NCBI GenBank assembly: GCA_022695795.1
Contig: MU404143.1
Span: 1-64,000 of the forward strand
Length of the DNA stretch: 64,000 bases
Direction: 5' to 3'
Source: Biscogniauxia marginata
Lineage: Eukaryota > Ascomycota > Sordariomycetes > Xylariales > Xylariaceae
Shown: piece by piece, positions 24,701 through 38,668 of the stretch
How positions within the stretch are numbered: position 1 is the stretch's first letter
How the letters are laid out: the number at the start of each line of letters is the position of its first letter
The notes under the pieces: generated by a model
The model's input: the letters and a program-made list of their open reading frames with translations, nothing else
What the model was told of the DNA's origin: nothing
Database searches by the model: none
Translations under genes and position numbers: made by a program

Positions 24701-27700
24701 GAAGACGGTATCTTGCATGTCAATGCTTAATAACAAGAGGTGTGATAGCTCTACAACGTGGACGGGACTGACACCACCTTTTCGTAGGAAGTTAGTCCAG
24801 TCCCTCTTGGTCTGCTTGTCGTAAATGCGGTACTTGAAGTCGTATGGTAAAAGGTTCTCTAGTATTATCGGGGGGGAGAGTTTCAATCTCATGTATGGAT
24901 ATTTCCTACTAGTTATTAGAAATGCTCGCCATGCCAGTTCAAGTGGACTTACCCGGTCAAGAAGTGGCCTCGATCAAAGCTGGCATTGAGTTGAAAATAA
25001 AACGGGTCACTATTACTCTCCCCTTTGCATACTAAAGTGCGCGTCGGTCTCATAAGAAGATCTTTCCACCAGAGGTGTTCAGATGACCATGCATATCCAA
25101 AACCCGAATCTGGTCGAATCAGCAAGGATTTGATGTAGGCGGCAGCGACTGGAGCGGGACGGCTTTCGCCTGGCGCGATCTTCTCGATCTTAAGCAGGTG
25201 GCCGTCTTGTGGATCATAAACGCCAAGTTCGACAGGGATTTGGGTCTGGTTTTCAACAACAAGAGGTGATCGTAAGGTAACGTATTTGATATTGTCAGCC
25301 CCGAGGCTCACCTCGACTAGTAGTCTGTGAAGTGTGTTGTCCGACTTGGGTCTCAAACCATATAGAAATTCACCCTCGCGGTTAAGGCGAATATTCTTGA
25401 CTGTGTCAAAACCACTACCTTCAATTTGAACAGCAACTGTATTTTTCGTGTTGCTCTCCGACGTGATATTTTCTCGCATCTTTTCCCAATGCTCGAAGCT
25501 CCATGGCGCTTCCTCACCATCCTCCAACTTGAGGGACACATTCTCGTCATTACTCTGGCTCTTGGCCTGAACTATCACGTCGAAACCGGTATAGTTTCGG
25601 ATCTTGTAGGGAGCCTCCACTCCGCGAGGTTTGCCAAGAACGTCTTGGTCCTGAGTGAGGAAGTCGAAAGATTTGGACGCTAATGCAATTGTCGCCGTTG
25701 TCAACGTAATATCTAAAGTTTTCCTCGAAGTCACGTCTACGGAAAGAAGGCCGCTTTCCTGTTCTCTTGCAACACCCAGGCCAACTTGCCAGGGCTCAAG
25801 GAGAGGTTCCCAGGCTGACTTGGCAAAGCTGTACACATTGATATACATGTCAATCGCCGTCTCGGCCTTGAGACTACTTGACCAATCTGCTGCTGATGCT
25901 GTGAAATGTTTGACACTGAGATCCATGATAGGTAATTCATGCAGGTCGCCGATAAGTACGACTCGCACACCTTCAAAGATAGCAGTGAGCTCTTCGTGAC
26001 GTTTTGGTCCTTTGCTGATATCGTGAGGTTGGTGCGGTTGGTCTTTGCGGGATCTTGTAGTGACGGTGCCAGTAGTTTTCCCGACTCTGGACTTATTCGC
26101 AGTAGCAACAGACTGGCCCCGGCCACTTGCAGTGCGTTCCTTGATCCCATCATGACGTAGTTGTTTGGCCTTCTTGTCCGAAGTACTGGGCTTAAACTCG
26201 TTGTCCTCATTCTCAGAAAGCTCAGATGCCTTACTAATGATTTGGAGGACTAGAAGAATGTCTCGGAGCGAAAGGCGGAGAATTAAAGGTTCCACGTCAA
26301 GATGAATATTTGTAAGGTTTTGCTGCGAGCTATCCATTGACACTTGAATAGAGAAATCATCAAGGATGCGGAGTCGAGACTCATCAAACCTATCCATTCG
26401 GCAGAGAAACATGTCAACTTGGGAGACTTGGAAAGTTAGGGCGTGCTGCTGTGATAGTAAAACCTGCTTTGTTCCCAATACGATTGCTTCGGAGCTTGAG
26501 CTGAGGGGATTGGCTATTAATATGACCTGAGCATCAACAATATTAACGCGGAACGCAATGCTCAAATTGGAGCCATCAATTTCCTTGGGTTGCTCAGACT
26601 TATCAAAGTCCTTGGTCTGCCGAGAGGCCTTCCCAGTCCATTGCACCTGCAATGACTCAGCCTCTGAGGCGTCGGGTGTCTCGGCGGGACTTTCCACGAT
26701 CTCTTGATCAGACTGATCCACTTGAAAGCTGATCATGATAAACTTTTGGATCGCGAAGAGATAGTCTAGAGCAAAGATGATTCTTGGGCTATCAACAGCA
26801 ACCACGGCAATCATACTCCGCTCCTTTTCTCCTGTCATAGATATGCTTGCCATGAATTGCTGAACGGTCTTATTGGAAGATGTCATAATCCTGCGGAATT
26901 TGTTGCCATCTTGCGCACGGGAATCGTAAATAGTGAAAGCATGGATCACAAATTCTGCCTCTAGCGACCCGTCGGCCAGCATTCGTGTCTTCAGTTTACT
27001 GTCATCCAACGAGAATCGTGACAGACTTGCTTTGTCGACATTACCAACCGGCCTATTTTCAGGCGCGTTAACCAACTCAAGACCTATCTTGTGTAAATCA
27101 AACACGAGATCGAGCTTCGTCCAGATATGTTCCCTGGAGCCTAATTCGGGGGAAAGGTCAATTAGCTGATTCTCGCCCCCGGTTGTGGTGGATGACATAG
27201 TCTTCGCCCGCCGAAGGGTACCCTCATCAACATCCCGTTCTGCCTCTTCTCCCCTAGCATCCGCATCCGTCGCAAAAGCAGCAGGAATAGACCTAGAAAT
27301 TGACAGAAGGTACTTGAGCTGATATTGCGTTATTCGGAGATTAATGTCAGTCATGCTCCCCTCAATCTCCATATCCGGACGCTTCCATCCTTCCTTGTGT
27401 TCGGCATAGGTGATATCGAAGCCAAGATCAACGTGATCGATCATTTCGAGCTCCTCAGATTTCCCTTCCGGATAATGGAAGAGTGAAGTCAATCTGATAT
27501 TTCTGATGCCAGCGGAAAGTTTCATGGCTATCTCTGAGTCTGCGGAGTCATCTAGCCGAGCGAATTTATTTTGGGCGTAAATTTCTCCTAGGTAGGCTGT
27601 TATGAGGTCGCGGTGCGGCCGATCTGGAGACACCGGTCGAGGGAAGACAATGATAGGCGTATTGACAATAAAGTCAAACTTGAACCTGCTAGTGCTCTGT

Positions 27701-30700
27701 TGAAGTTGTTGTGCTTGGTTGGCTGCAGCTTGACGTGCAGCATTGTAGATCGCCTGCATCTTGCCGAACTTGACTAAGAACTCAATAATCTTTCTGAACG
27801 GCTCCTCGAGGAAGTTGACCTTGATCGAACCAGCACGTAAATAGACCGAAGAGTCATAGCCCGGGTAGGCCTTGGTATTGCTCGCATCATATGTCTCGTA
27901 GCGAAAATCGGCAAGCTCATCCCCTTGGATCGTGACAAGCTGGCGGAAACTCGAGTCTTTCGATGCGCCGATATTAACGTCGTCGACTAATCTCAGGTCA
28001 CCCAACTTGGCTGCGATTCTCATAGTTTTCCCCAGCAAGAAAACACCGATGTCGGCATGATTGAAAGACAGGGTCGCCAAACGAATACCATCATTATTTA
28101 ATATCATGCGAATACTCTTGAGATCAACCTTCACACGGATGGATCCCCCCTCATTCTGGCGTGATTCCTCGGCAGGCTCAACGATTGCGACAGCATCGTC
28201 GTTATCATCATCATCATCATCGGAGTCCGGGTTGCCTTTTCGAGACTGGGCTTCCGAGCTGTCACTGTTCGTAAAGGTGACAAGTATGAAATCTAGTAAT
28301 GTGAGAAGTGTTTTTCTGGTTACAATCAGAATAATTGTAGAAACGGCAACGTTGACATTAGTCTCTATGCCCTCATAGACTGGCATAAACTCAGGCGAGT
28401 CTTGCTTCACTTTGGTGAACTTGACACGAACAAGATCCCTCTGCTGCTGATGGTCTTCAATATCACCCGAGGATACAATGGACTTGAACTCCGCTGACGG
28501 GCTATCAACGAAATCGTCCACCGTCACAGACCCAAGTGATACCTCTGCTGCCATATCGAACGGTCTAATAAAGAAGTTAAGGTCAAAACTTTCGGCAATC
28601 AGCTCAACAAGCAACGAATCGGGCTTCTCTCCATCAGGATCACTCCGGTAAAGCGAGCCTTGCAATTTATCTACAGCAAACTTGCATTCGAAGTTTCGCT
28701 GTTGGATTTTGAGTTGTTGGTTTGACTGGCCATCTGCCGCATCCTCAAACTCATCTTCGTCGTCGTCCGACTCATCTTCCAATATTATAGCAGTTTGCTG
28801 GCTCAAGAACAGGTTAGAGGTCCGACTACGGTCATGCGCACTATGCGAGCGGCTTGACGCTGAGCTGAGAAGACGCGGTCGCTTGGGCGGGTGTTGCACA
28901 TCTGTCCGTTGCTGTTGGTCGGAAAATTTCGGTATCGCGACGTCGATAAGCTTCATGAGACTCTTGTACTTGGTATCAGATACCGAAACGTGGAGGACAG
29001 GCATATGACCCGATATTTTCACCTTCGTTAGGTTTGGTGCCTTTGGCAAAATCGAGAGAGCAACAACAAAGTCGACATTGATCTTGTCCACAATATGCAG
29101 CATGCGGATATCATCCTTTTGGACAAGCTGTGACTTGGTCTCCTCGATTGAAGGACCAATGAGAACTTGGGTTGAGGTCAGTTTGACAAGGAACCGATCA
29201 TACATGAGAGACTCGAGCTGTTTGAAGTCCTCGTCAGAGTATCTTTGGTGTTGTTTCTCTTGAACCTGTTTCAAAGTTCCTTTGTCAACAAGTTCACTAT
29301 TGACGCTGATGCGACCGGCATCCAAGATTAGACAGGTAGATCTTTCCGTGTTAATAGACAGTGGGATTATGATGAGCGGTGCTTGAAGGTCTAACTTGGC
29401 ATTGATGGTCTTGTGCTCTTCAAGGGCAAACTCAAGACCGGCGCGGGTTTGCTGTCGTAGACCCTCGACTGTTGCACCTGCCGTTTCCATCAGTGCTGAT
29501 ATGGATTCCATATGCCGTTCCGGCGGTTTAAAGAAGTCAACAACGCCCACTACAAAATTAGGATTCCACACAATCTCTAACGGTTTGAGTTTGGTGGTGA
29601 CAGCAAAGTCGCCCTGCCCATCAAGGGGATTCTGTTCAACCTGTAGGCTAAAGAAATTTTCTTGTTCGCTGGCTTCTAGTTCCGCAATTGATAGTCGTTT
29701 CTGTTGGACGGAATCAGGTGCATCCTTGACTCTGACAATCTCTTTGAACAAGCTATCCGGAGTTGTACCATCATTCACTCGGAAGCCGCCTAAGCTCACG
29801 TCAACAAGCACGGAGTCAGTGCGCTGCAGCCCCTTTGCTTTAAATACATCGAAATGCAAGCTCAAGAGGTCAGTCCTACTCCCATGGGGGCTTTGCCTGA
29901 GGGTGAAGCTGCCTGTGCTGAGGGATGCATCTACCTCCATCCTTACCGCGTCACGTGGAGCATCCACTGCCTCAGCAAGGGCTGTCTTCTCGTCCCAATC
30001 TATCGCCTCATACAGCTCTTTACGCTGTTCCTCGGTGATTTCAGTGTTCTCTGATGTGTCTGTCGGTTCAGCCGGCTTCGAACCCCATACCCAAGATATC
30101 CATCCCTGCTGCTGCTCTTCTTTGGGCGGTGCATTTCTGAGGGCCTCGGCGTTTTCCTTCCTGAGTTGATTACGAGCCAGAGACCTCCAGAACCGCAGGT
30201 CTTCATAACTAAGTTTCCATTCCAGATTGTTTAGGTCCTCCGTCTCCTGGGCTGAGAGCTGCTGGCTTGTTTTCTTTTTCTTGAAGATCTCTGTATATCG
30301 GCGACGGTCATCCCGCCGATCACGGAAGTAATCCCAAGTCCACCGACGGTTCCGTTCATGAATCTTCGTGAGAACAGCATTTCCAGCAAATTTAAGCCAC
30401 GCTCTAGGGTCTTCCTTCGGCGTTACGCCCTTGGGTTGGAGTCTCTTGTATTCTTGATGGCGGATGAAGTAGTGAAAGGTGTCTACCATCATCAAGGCGT
30501 CCCTATACTGGTCATCGTCTAGAACAACCCCAATCTCGTCAAAGAGCAAATTAGCTTTGAATTTGGGCGTGTATGTATGTCCAGTTTTGTCGAGCTCAAT
30601 CTTTGCCTGGCCACTGACAGGCTTCAGGATAAATTGGTGTTCTGATGTCGCAGGGTCGTCTCCCTTTCCAATCATCTCTTTGAACTTCTTAGTCATATCG

Positions 30701-31416
30701 GTGTGAGACATAGGCTCACCATCTTCCGGGACTTCATGGCCTGGGCCAAGCAACTCCGAATCAGTATTCCAATAGACAGCTAGCGCGCCAAGTTTGGCCA
30801 GCTTGTGCGTCGTCTCTGTCGAGTTCTGGATGAAGGTAGGTGCCCACTCTCCATCCGTACTAACAGCACTGAACTCCTCCAGAGTAACACCAAGGGCGAA
30901 CGGATGGCCAGGGGCTGAAATTGAGTCTTCGTATCGGACATGGATATTCTTGACAGTAACCTGCAGGTTATCGACAATCTTAGTGACTAGACTCTCTGTG
31001 AAGCTCTGGCTCTTCTTCTGTTCCTCCTGGCTGAGGCCTTCCTGCGAGCGCTCTTTTATAAGCTCGGCAGAATCTAGTTTTTCCATTTTAATCCTCTGTT
31101 TCCTTCGATCTTCATCTTCTTCGTCGTAAATAGCTTCTTCCTTGGGCGATGCCAACAGAAAGACATCTTCGATGAAAACCTTGACTGGAGCACCACGGAG
31201 ATTGGACCAAGGAATGACAAGGGTCAGCTCGCCAAGGTGTCCCTCCATGACATTGATGGGGAGCTTCAACTGGTCTAGCGCCTCCTTACGAAGCTCGAGG
31301 TTGCGTAGTTTCACATCACCCGACCATATGCCAACTTTCAACTGAGCAGGATCGAAGTTCTTGACATACATGCCCAGGAAGCGGTTGAGCAGGCCAGCGA
31401 CCAAACCTTCCAACAT
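21755..31416 (-). CDS. VPS13: VPS13 bridge-like lipid transfer protein
   Basis: VPS13 forms a hydrophobic bridge that moves phospholipids between membranes at contact sites (ER, mitochondria, vacuole, endosome, prospore membrane). Two exons, 31416-24953 and 24905-21755, joined by a 47-bp intron (GTAAGT...CTAATAACTAGTAG), give 3204 aa, the usual fungal length. The start MLEGLVAGLLNRFLG is the canonical chorein N-terminus. Acidic stretches lie near residues 880 and 1067. The VAB (SHR-BD) region spans about residues 1940-2560, and I can see six repeats, each opening with an invariant Asn: RNYTG, ENQTQ, ENLLP, LNKTG, KNKIG and RNESD. The third repeat begins just after the intron. The conserved C-terminal region (VGLFNSISSGITDVFYEPYQ, about residue 2910, followed by Gly/Phe-rich amphipathic repeats) and a PH-like end (about 3090-3204) are complete. 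No damage is seen. The gene diverges from the DUF3429 gene across a 1.2-kb intergenic region. Confidence 0.97.
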
Positions 31417-32639
31417 CTTGACCGTATTGTGCCCAAACCCTGGCCGGGAGAATCTCGTAGTTTAGGGTGGGGGGTCGGGTCGCCTCATCTGTAGGGATGG
31501 AGGCAGTTTCCAAGGTGGATAGGATAAGGGAGTAAAGGTTCTAGAAGATTGATCACTCCAAGAACATCCGGCAGATGGAGGCGCAGAGGGCAGGGTTGGT
31601 CTGGAATGAGGCAGGCCAGAACACCGGCACGGTTGCAGAGCGTATCACGAATTTGCGAGCCGGTAGTGTTGAAATAGATACAGACACTTTAAAGCTGCTG
31701 CGGGGAGGAAGAGTCGGCGCGACACAAGACACGTAGGAGGAGCGAGCAGTTCGACAGAGAATTAAGCAAGCACCTAAGGTCTTGTAAAGTTGTTAGAAAC
31801 GTGGATGGATTGAGACGAGCTGAACAGTCAAGCAAGAGAGCATAGGCAAAACGTACAACACCAAGACGACGAATGAGGTCAGGCCGATTAATTCAGTTCA
31901 AGCTCGCTGCAATGTCCATCAAGATCTAAATTGCATGCGACCAGAGGGTATGAGCGCGAACAAAAACCTCTTAGAAGGTGAATAGTTGGGCTGCGTAAGG
32001 TAGGAGGGTGGCATTTGGCGTATGTTGCAACAGGACAACAAGGAAGATGTCGTCGGCTGGTTCTTGATTTGATGACGCTGTTGGTGGTGGGCTGAGTCTC
32101 CTCTAGCAGCTCGATGGAGATCTTATTGGCACACCTCGGTGTTTGTAGAACGTGATTGGCCGGTGGTGCCGTACCTACCTACCCCCACATCATTGACGGG
32201 AGCCACAACAGGTAGGATTAGGTTAGGTACCTACCTAAGCTACTATAGCATCATTACGTCACCATGTCTAGATCTGAGATCTTAGGTACAAGCTCCAGGA
32301 GCTCTCTTTCCGAAGCAGAGGGCATGACATGAAGGAGCCCGTCACAGCCTTTGTTTAAGTAGAGAGGTAGGTACCATTCACGGAAAACCCTAGGTACATA
32401 CCTAATCGTCTCTCGATTTAATCAAATGACTGCATGTACCTTAGGTACCTAGGTACCTAAACCTACCCATGTGATTGCATCAGGTTCTCCTCCATAGCAA
32501 GAGGTATCGGTAATCCAGGATTGAATATCCCTTGCTTTTTGCACGTGTTTAAATACTTCTCGATCTCTTTGCTTTGCTTGGCTTGTCTGATCCCATCTGC
32601 ATATCAATCAGCCTTGTCGTCCTTGGCAGCGTTTTCACC
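31417..32639. promoter_or_regulatory. Divergent intergenic region VPS13 / DUF3429 gene
   Basis: About 1.2 kb between two divergent start codons, so it must hold both promoters. It contains several palindromic TAGGTACCTA-type strings: near 32165-32240 (GTACCTACCTACC, AGGTTAGGTACCTACC), 32385-32405 and 32438-32467 (TTAGGTACCTAGGTACCTAA). A clear TATA box was not assigned for either gene. Long 5' leaders with introns are possible but unproven. Confidence 0.5.
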
Positions 32640-33886
32640 ATGTTGCGCAGCACACGACCTCTCTTGTCAAGCTCGAGAGCAATTGCCTCGCAAAAACCGT
32701 CCAATTCCTCGTTGCGACGTCTGCCCATCCGAGTCGCAACCACACCCCTCGTTGCTCACCCTCTAGTCCCGAGGACGGCTCTCGCAGAGCTCTCTCCTTT
32801 GATACCAAAGACTCGATATGCCACCAGGTCGCCCAGTGGCTTCCAAAAGGGGATTGACCCCGAAGAGGATAAAAGAGTCGCCCAACGAAAGCTCAAGGTA
32901 CACCCGGAGACCGTCACTTCCGAGTCCACGGTTCGTCATATCTTCGAGCCGGATGAACACCCCCGAGAAAAGCCCATTACAGATGGAGTCAAGGCAGATC
33001 TGGTATGTCCGCTGATCGGACATTGTGCTACTCTGGTTGTGAACATATCACTAACCGTACGCCACAGGAGACCGTCAAAGACACATTCGCCCTGTCGACT
33101 GTCCCTAAGGAATCCTATTATCTTGGTCTTGCTGGCACCTTGCCGTACCTTGCAACCTCCATATCCACTGTTTATCTTTCATGGAACCTGAACACGGAGT
33201 GGCCGAGCTCTTCCAGCTTTGTCAATAGTATCATCATTAGCCACGATACAGCGCGCCAGCTCCTAGATACTATCGAGCCTCTGCAGCTAGGTTACGGCGC
33301 CATCATCATCAGCTTCCTCGGCGCAATTCACTGGGGTCTCGAGTATGCTGAGAAAACGCCTAGCTTGGAGCGCACCCGCTTCCGGTATGGACTTGGTGTC
33401 CTAGCTTCCGTTGTCGCATGGCCGACGCTGTTGATGCCTGTAGAATTCGCACTGACGTCCCAATTTGCTGCTTTCGTTGCTCTATACTTCGCCGATGTTC
33501 GAGCCACGATTCGGGGTTGGACACCGTCCTGGTACGGCACCTACCGTTTCGTCCTGACGGCTGTTGTGGGCGTCGCCATCGTCATCAGTTTAATCGGACG
33601 GGCTAAAGTTGGTGATGCCCAACCGCGACTCACAGGCCTAGACGAGAAGTTCCGCGAGCGCCGTGGTGAGGAAGACTATACTGAAAAGTGGAAACGGCTT
33701 GAGCAAGAGGAGAAGCTGAAGATCAAGAAGGAGCAAGAAGAGGCGGAGAAGAGGAGGAAGGAAGAGGAGAAGCAGGTAAAAGGGGATGAGAAGAATGCCA
33801 AGAAACAAGGTAAGGACGACGATGAGACAAAGAAGTCGGGAGATGTTAAGAAAGAGAACGAAGACAAGAAGGAAGGTAAAAAATGA
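32640..33886 (+). CDS. DUF3429 (TMEM69-like) mitochondrial-type membrane protein
   Basis: Two exons, 32640-33002 and 33068-33886, with a 65-bp intron (GTATGTCC...CCACAG), giving 393 aa. The ATG at 32640 begins MLRSTRPLLSSSRAIASQ, a basic, Ser-rich, acid-free N-terminus typical of a mitochondrial targeting peptide; an upstream in-frame ATG at 32574 would place a hydrophobic stretch before it and is less likely. Residues about 122-315 form the DUF3429 region with five hydrophobic segments (near YLGLAGTLPYLATSIS, YGAIIISFLGAIHWGLEY, GLGVLASVVAWPTLLMP, FAAFVALYFADVRA and FVLTAVVGVAIVISLIG). The motif GAIHWGLE is characteristic of the family. The last about 75 residues are a Lys/Glu-rich charged tail, probably coiled or disordered. 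Molecular function of the family is not established; inner-membrane location is inferred. Confidence 0.88.
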
Positions 33887-36240
33887 ATGATGCGACAGAT
33901 GTTGACGATTTTACGAAACGAGGTTGGGAATATCAAGTCGGTTTCCAGTGTAATACTGCTTGGCATCTAATGACATAGGTAGTGCTTAACACCTCACAAT
34001 TTGCATTTAATATTAAGTCCCTTATTCTCACATCAAGATGTTGTAGGAATATAAAAAAAGAGAGTAAAATTAAAATGAAATGGACGGCATTAAATACGCA
34101 GCGGGCTCAAGTTACCGATGCGCCATTATCAAGTTAATCCCCGAGAAATAGAGGAAGCAACGGTTATTACCTTTTAATACCTTGTTGTTGAGTCTTGGGG
34201 AGCAATACCGAGGTCTTACTAAAGCCAAGAATCACCTCGCGCTTCCGACTATGACTTCTTGAACCTTTGGCCACCCTTTCTTTTGAATACTATACTGTTA
34301 TAGCTTCAGATAGCGGGTGAGTTCTCCCATCTTCCGGTCTACGACGTCCCATAATTCACTGCAGTAGATTCGCGCGACTATATCTAGACCTTAGGAGAAG
34401 CCTACGACTCACGTGTCTGGGGTGACGCTCGAACACAAGATCGCTAATGGAGTAATCTCTCTTATTCCTCCACCATCTATAGGAATGCCTTACTATAGCT
34501 AAATATACTGGGCAAATTGGCGATTTCTCGAGGTTCGTGTATGGCTAGGGTAATCCATGCACAGAATACCTAAGGTAGTATAAAGTAATTTTTGGCATCT
34601 GTTATGAGTATGGTGTAATTACTTATAATCTAGAACCCTTATGCAAACATTCGAAAATAATTTGAAACAGTTTATCAGTGCCTCGACCCGTTCGAGATCT
34701 GACGATGGTACAGTAATACGGCATTTAGGCAAGTGAGATTCCAACATACCAGGAATATCTATTTGTCCTCGGCTCCGCGTCAGAACCTTCATAACATTCG
34801 AGCTAGGTTAGTTGTATACCGATTGAGCCGAGACGAGGCGAGGAAAATAGTGTTGCCATATCTAACGAGCTTCCCCTGTCAGGATGGCAGCTGCAAATCA
34901 ACGCACATACTTAGTGAAACCTCAACTGGTTCCAGCTATGAGATAGTTTCAACTCGTCTTGCAAAAATACATTGTTGAGACGAACGGCTCTAAACAGAGA
35001 AAGAAAAAGACTTAAGGCAACTCTGAAGGGTATATATACCCACAAGAGTCACGCGACTAGACCGCATATACTGGGCGCTACACACATTCCATGTTACTCA
35101 AACATCACACGTCGAATACCGCGCTCGCCGTACGTGGCTTGGTTTTGCGTCGAGAGCACCTTTACCTAAGATTCTAACCTAAACAGGTTCCCTCCCAATC
35201 CCAGGTGTCGTCCTACCTACCTACTCAGAACTTTTAGTCGTGGCCCCTAACTGGACTACCTAGGTATGTAGCGCGGTTTGGACGCGGGAAGATCTCAAAC
35301 AGAGCTGATCTTGGACATCAATCTCAGCAAGAGAACGCTTGCTCATTCCACATTTCGGCTGGGGAAGTGGAGCTCTTCGCTATTCAAAGCGATTAGCCTC
35401 GTGATCTATTCTCAATCATCTTTCCTTTCTTTACCCTTTTCATTTCCTGTACGTAGGCTATAACCTGGCATCGTAGTTGTGTTCACGACAAGCAGCATAG
35501 GAGCAAAAGTTTTGTCTACCAACCACCGGTATTATGCGTCCGCAATTTATGAGTTACTTACATGTAAGTATTACTGTCGAGGTTTGGGTATCCATTTCTA
35601 TATGTACTCTCAATATATCAAATCTATGGATCAAGTTGCATGCCAGTACTATTTCGGCAAGCGTGCAGATGCATCTTGGCCGAGTTACCATCAGACAGCA
35701 CCACTCTGGTCAATGTTAAAAAATGGGGTTACAGCTCCTTCCAAGGACTACGGCGAACCTGTTCTGAGATAATACCCTCTCCACTGGTTGTACTGTATTT
35801 CCCTTTCTCGAACTTCTGTACCGGGGCAAATATTAGAGTCGCTTAATTCAAACAAGTCTAAGAGCCTGGGGTATATCAACGCCTAGTATCTAAACAATGA
35901 TCACATGCAAGCAACCAGAAGTTAAATAAAAGGTATTCTAGGTAGTTTAATATAAATTGAGTGTATGTCATTTTACCCACTGCCGCACCTAGTTTGTGTT
36001 TCTTGTACTCCTTCTAATCCTCTTTTTAGAAAAGTTACTTTCTATTGAGTACGCTCTCAGTAGGCACCGATGCTTGGCATTAGCTAGTTATTTGATGGTG
36101 TTAAGGGGTATACCGGCTTTTGTGTTGATATATTCGTTAATAAATTGGATGTGTAGTTTCCTAGTGATATGGCTCACATGGGTATATTATAAGAGAATGA
36201 GTTGTGAGTTTATTATAAGCTTAAACATGTCTTATTAATA
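33887..36240. other. Intergenic, no gene seen
   Basis: About 2.35 kb, GC falling towards AT block 3. Several frames of 60-97 codons occur (for example 34733-34978 and 35479-35772), but they overlap in different frames, lack recognisable motifs and have no supporting splice structure. TACCTACCTA-type short repeats appear near 35210-35260. Confidence 0.5.
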
Positions 36241-36456
36241 CTTCGTATTATAAACGCCACTATTATTTTATTTTATTTTATTTTAAGTATAACGTCGTTT
36301 ATCATTTAATATATTTATAATATATTTTTTTAAATATAAAGGAATAATTTATATGAAAAGTAAAATTATTTAATAATTTAAAATTTATTAATATTAATAA
36401 ATCGTTTAAAATAAACTTAATTTTTTTATATTATATATATAAATTAATATTATTTA

Positions 36457-38421
36457 ATATACTATATAAACGAGTAAACGAGTAAACGAAATAAGCTCGC
36501 AAATGAAATTTTATAGTTATTACACTTTTAACTATTAAAAATCATTTATATTACATCGAAATTAATTAATTATTATTATTATTTAAATTATCTTATTTAA
36601 TTTTATACTTTAAAAATTAAATACTTTTTTTATATTAAATATTTAGTTTTTAAAAACGTAATTTATATTATTTAACTAAGAATTAATATATTTATTATTA
36701 TTTTTAAGGTCTTTTTTTATTAATTAACTTAATTTAATAATTAAAAATACTATTTAAAACTTAAATTAGTTATATTATTACTTATAAATAGCATTATTTA
36801 AATATTAATTTTTATTAATTATCGAAAATTTATAAAAATTTTAATATTATATTATAACGACAATTTAAAAGTATATTTATATAATTAATCGTTATATTAA
36901 ATTTTTAAAAATTTATATTTTATAAAAAAGTTATAATCGTTTAACGTATTATTAATTTAAATAATCGATTATTTTTTTCTCGTTTTTATTACGTTATTAA
37001 AATAATAAATATTTTATTACGCGATCATAACGCGAGACGCGTTAAATAAAACTAAGCCTTTAATTTTATACGGCGATAAAAATCTTTTTAAACGCGTTTA
37101 AATAAATAAATTAATACGTAATATAATTACGAAGTATAATATTTTAAAAAAGATATATATAATTTTAACGAAATAAAGTTTATAATTAAAATAATAATTA
37201 TAATTATTTAAGTTATAAATATTATTAATTATTTTTTATTATTATATATTATTTTAATTAAAAAAACACCTCGTTTTATAATATCGCAATAATTTATTAT
37301 TATAAAAAAATAATAATATTAAATAATAATTAAATTATAAATAAGTTTAATATAAACTTTATAAAACACTTTTATAAATACACAAAAAAAGAAAAAAATT
37401 ATACGTTTTTTAATTTTAAATAATTATAAAAAATATTATTATATTTTATATATTTAATTATTCGTTATATAAGTTTTAACTTTTTAACTTTATATATTTT
37501 AATATTTTAAAATAAATATATAATAATTACTTAGAAGGTTTAATAAATTATTATTATATTTATATTATATAAAAAATTTAGTTAATTTTATAAAAACTTT
37601 TATTATTATAATAGTTATTTCGAATATATTAATTAAATTTTGCATAATTAAATTCATTTTTTTAATTTAAAAAAAGTTATTATTATATTATTTATATTTA
37701 TATAAATAATATATATATATTTTCTCGATTTTAATATAAATTAAGTGTTTTAAAAAATTAATAATAATTTACGAGGTATTTTTATAATTTAATTATATTA
37801 TAAATAAAGTTAAAAAGTTTTTAAAAAAGTTTTTTTATAAATATTATAAATATTTATAATTAATATATAAAGTGTTTTTATTATAAAATAAAATAATTTA
37901 TTTTTAAGAAATAAATTATATTTTAATAAATAATTATAAATAAAAGAATTACTTAATATAAAAAAGAAATAACTTTATAAATTAAAAAAATATTATAATT
38001 AATAATAAAAAAGGGGAGCTTTAAAAAAAGGTAATAATTAAATTAATTATAATATACGTATTTATATAACAAATAAAAATATAATTAATAACACTTATAT
38101 AATAAATAAAAAGATATTTAGTAATTTAAATTTCGAGGAATTATAATTAATTTTATTTATTTTTTATTTTTTATTTTAATTTTAAGGGGTTTTAACTTAG
38201 AAAAAATAATTAACTAAGTAATATAAATTACGTTTTAAAAAACTAAATACTTGATATAAAAATATTTGGTTTTTAAAATATAAAGCTAAATAAAACGGTT
38301 TAAATAATAATAATTATTAATTAATTTTAATATGGCGTAAATAATTTTTAATAATTAAAAGTGTAATAACTATGAAATTTCGTTTACGAGCTTATTTTAT
38401 TTACTTGTTTATATAATACGT
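36457..38421. mobile_element. Long-TIR element, family 2 (about 1.97 kb)
   Basis: Flanked by TA (36455-36456, 38422-38423). The inverted repeats run for more than 200 bp. The left end has ATATAAACGAGTAAACG, then AAATAAGCTCGCAAATGAAA, and AACTATTAAAAATCATTTA. The right end mirrors these as TTTCGTTTACGAGCTTATTT, then CTTGTTTATATAATACGT. An AATTAATTAATTATTATTAT block and a paired TTAAATACTTTTTTTATATT-type hairpin are present in both arms. The about 1.5-kb centre may have carried a transposase but is now too mutated for me to read. The outer ends are of the variant-2 type also used by the MITEs. Confidence 0.75.
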
Positions 38422-38668
38422 TATAATTTAATATGTCATTTAAATAAATAAACTACTTAATATATTATATAAAATTTAGTTTTTTAAAAAAAAATAACTT
38501 AATAAGTAAAAACCGGAAAATCTTATTATAAATAAATTTAATATAAAATGTATATTTATTATAACTAGTATTAATACGTGTTTTACTAGCTTTAAATTAA
38601 GAACTAACTTGGAATAAATATATAAAGGTAAACTCTTTCTTTTTATATTAAAATAAAGTAAACGTTTA

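Noticed and set aside
21755..24892. Separate 1045-aa gene starting at 24892
   Set aside because: It is VPS13 exon 2; the 24906-24952 intron joins it in phase to the 2154-codon first exon.
29396..30169. 257-codon plus-strand frame
   Set aside because: Antisense to VPS13 exon 1, Ser/Cys/Arg-rich as expected from reverse-strand reading of coding DNA.
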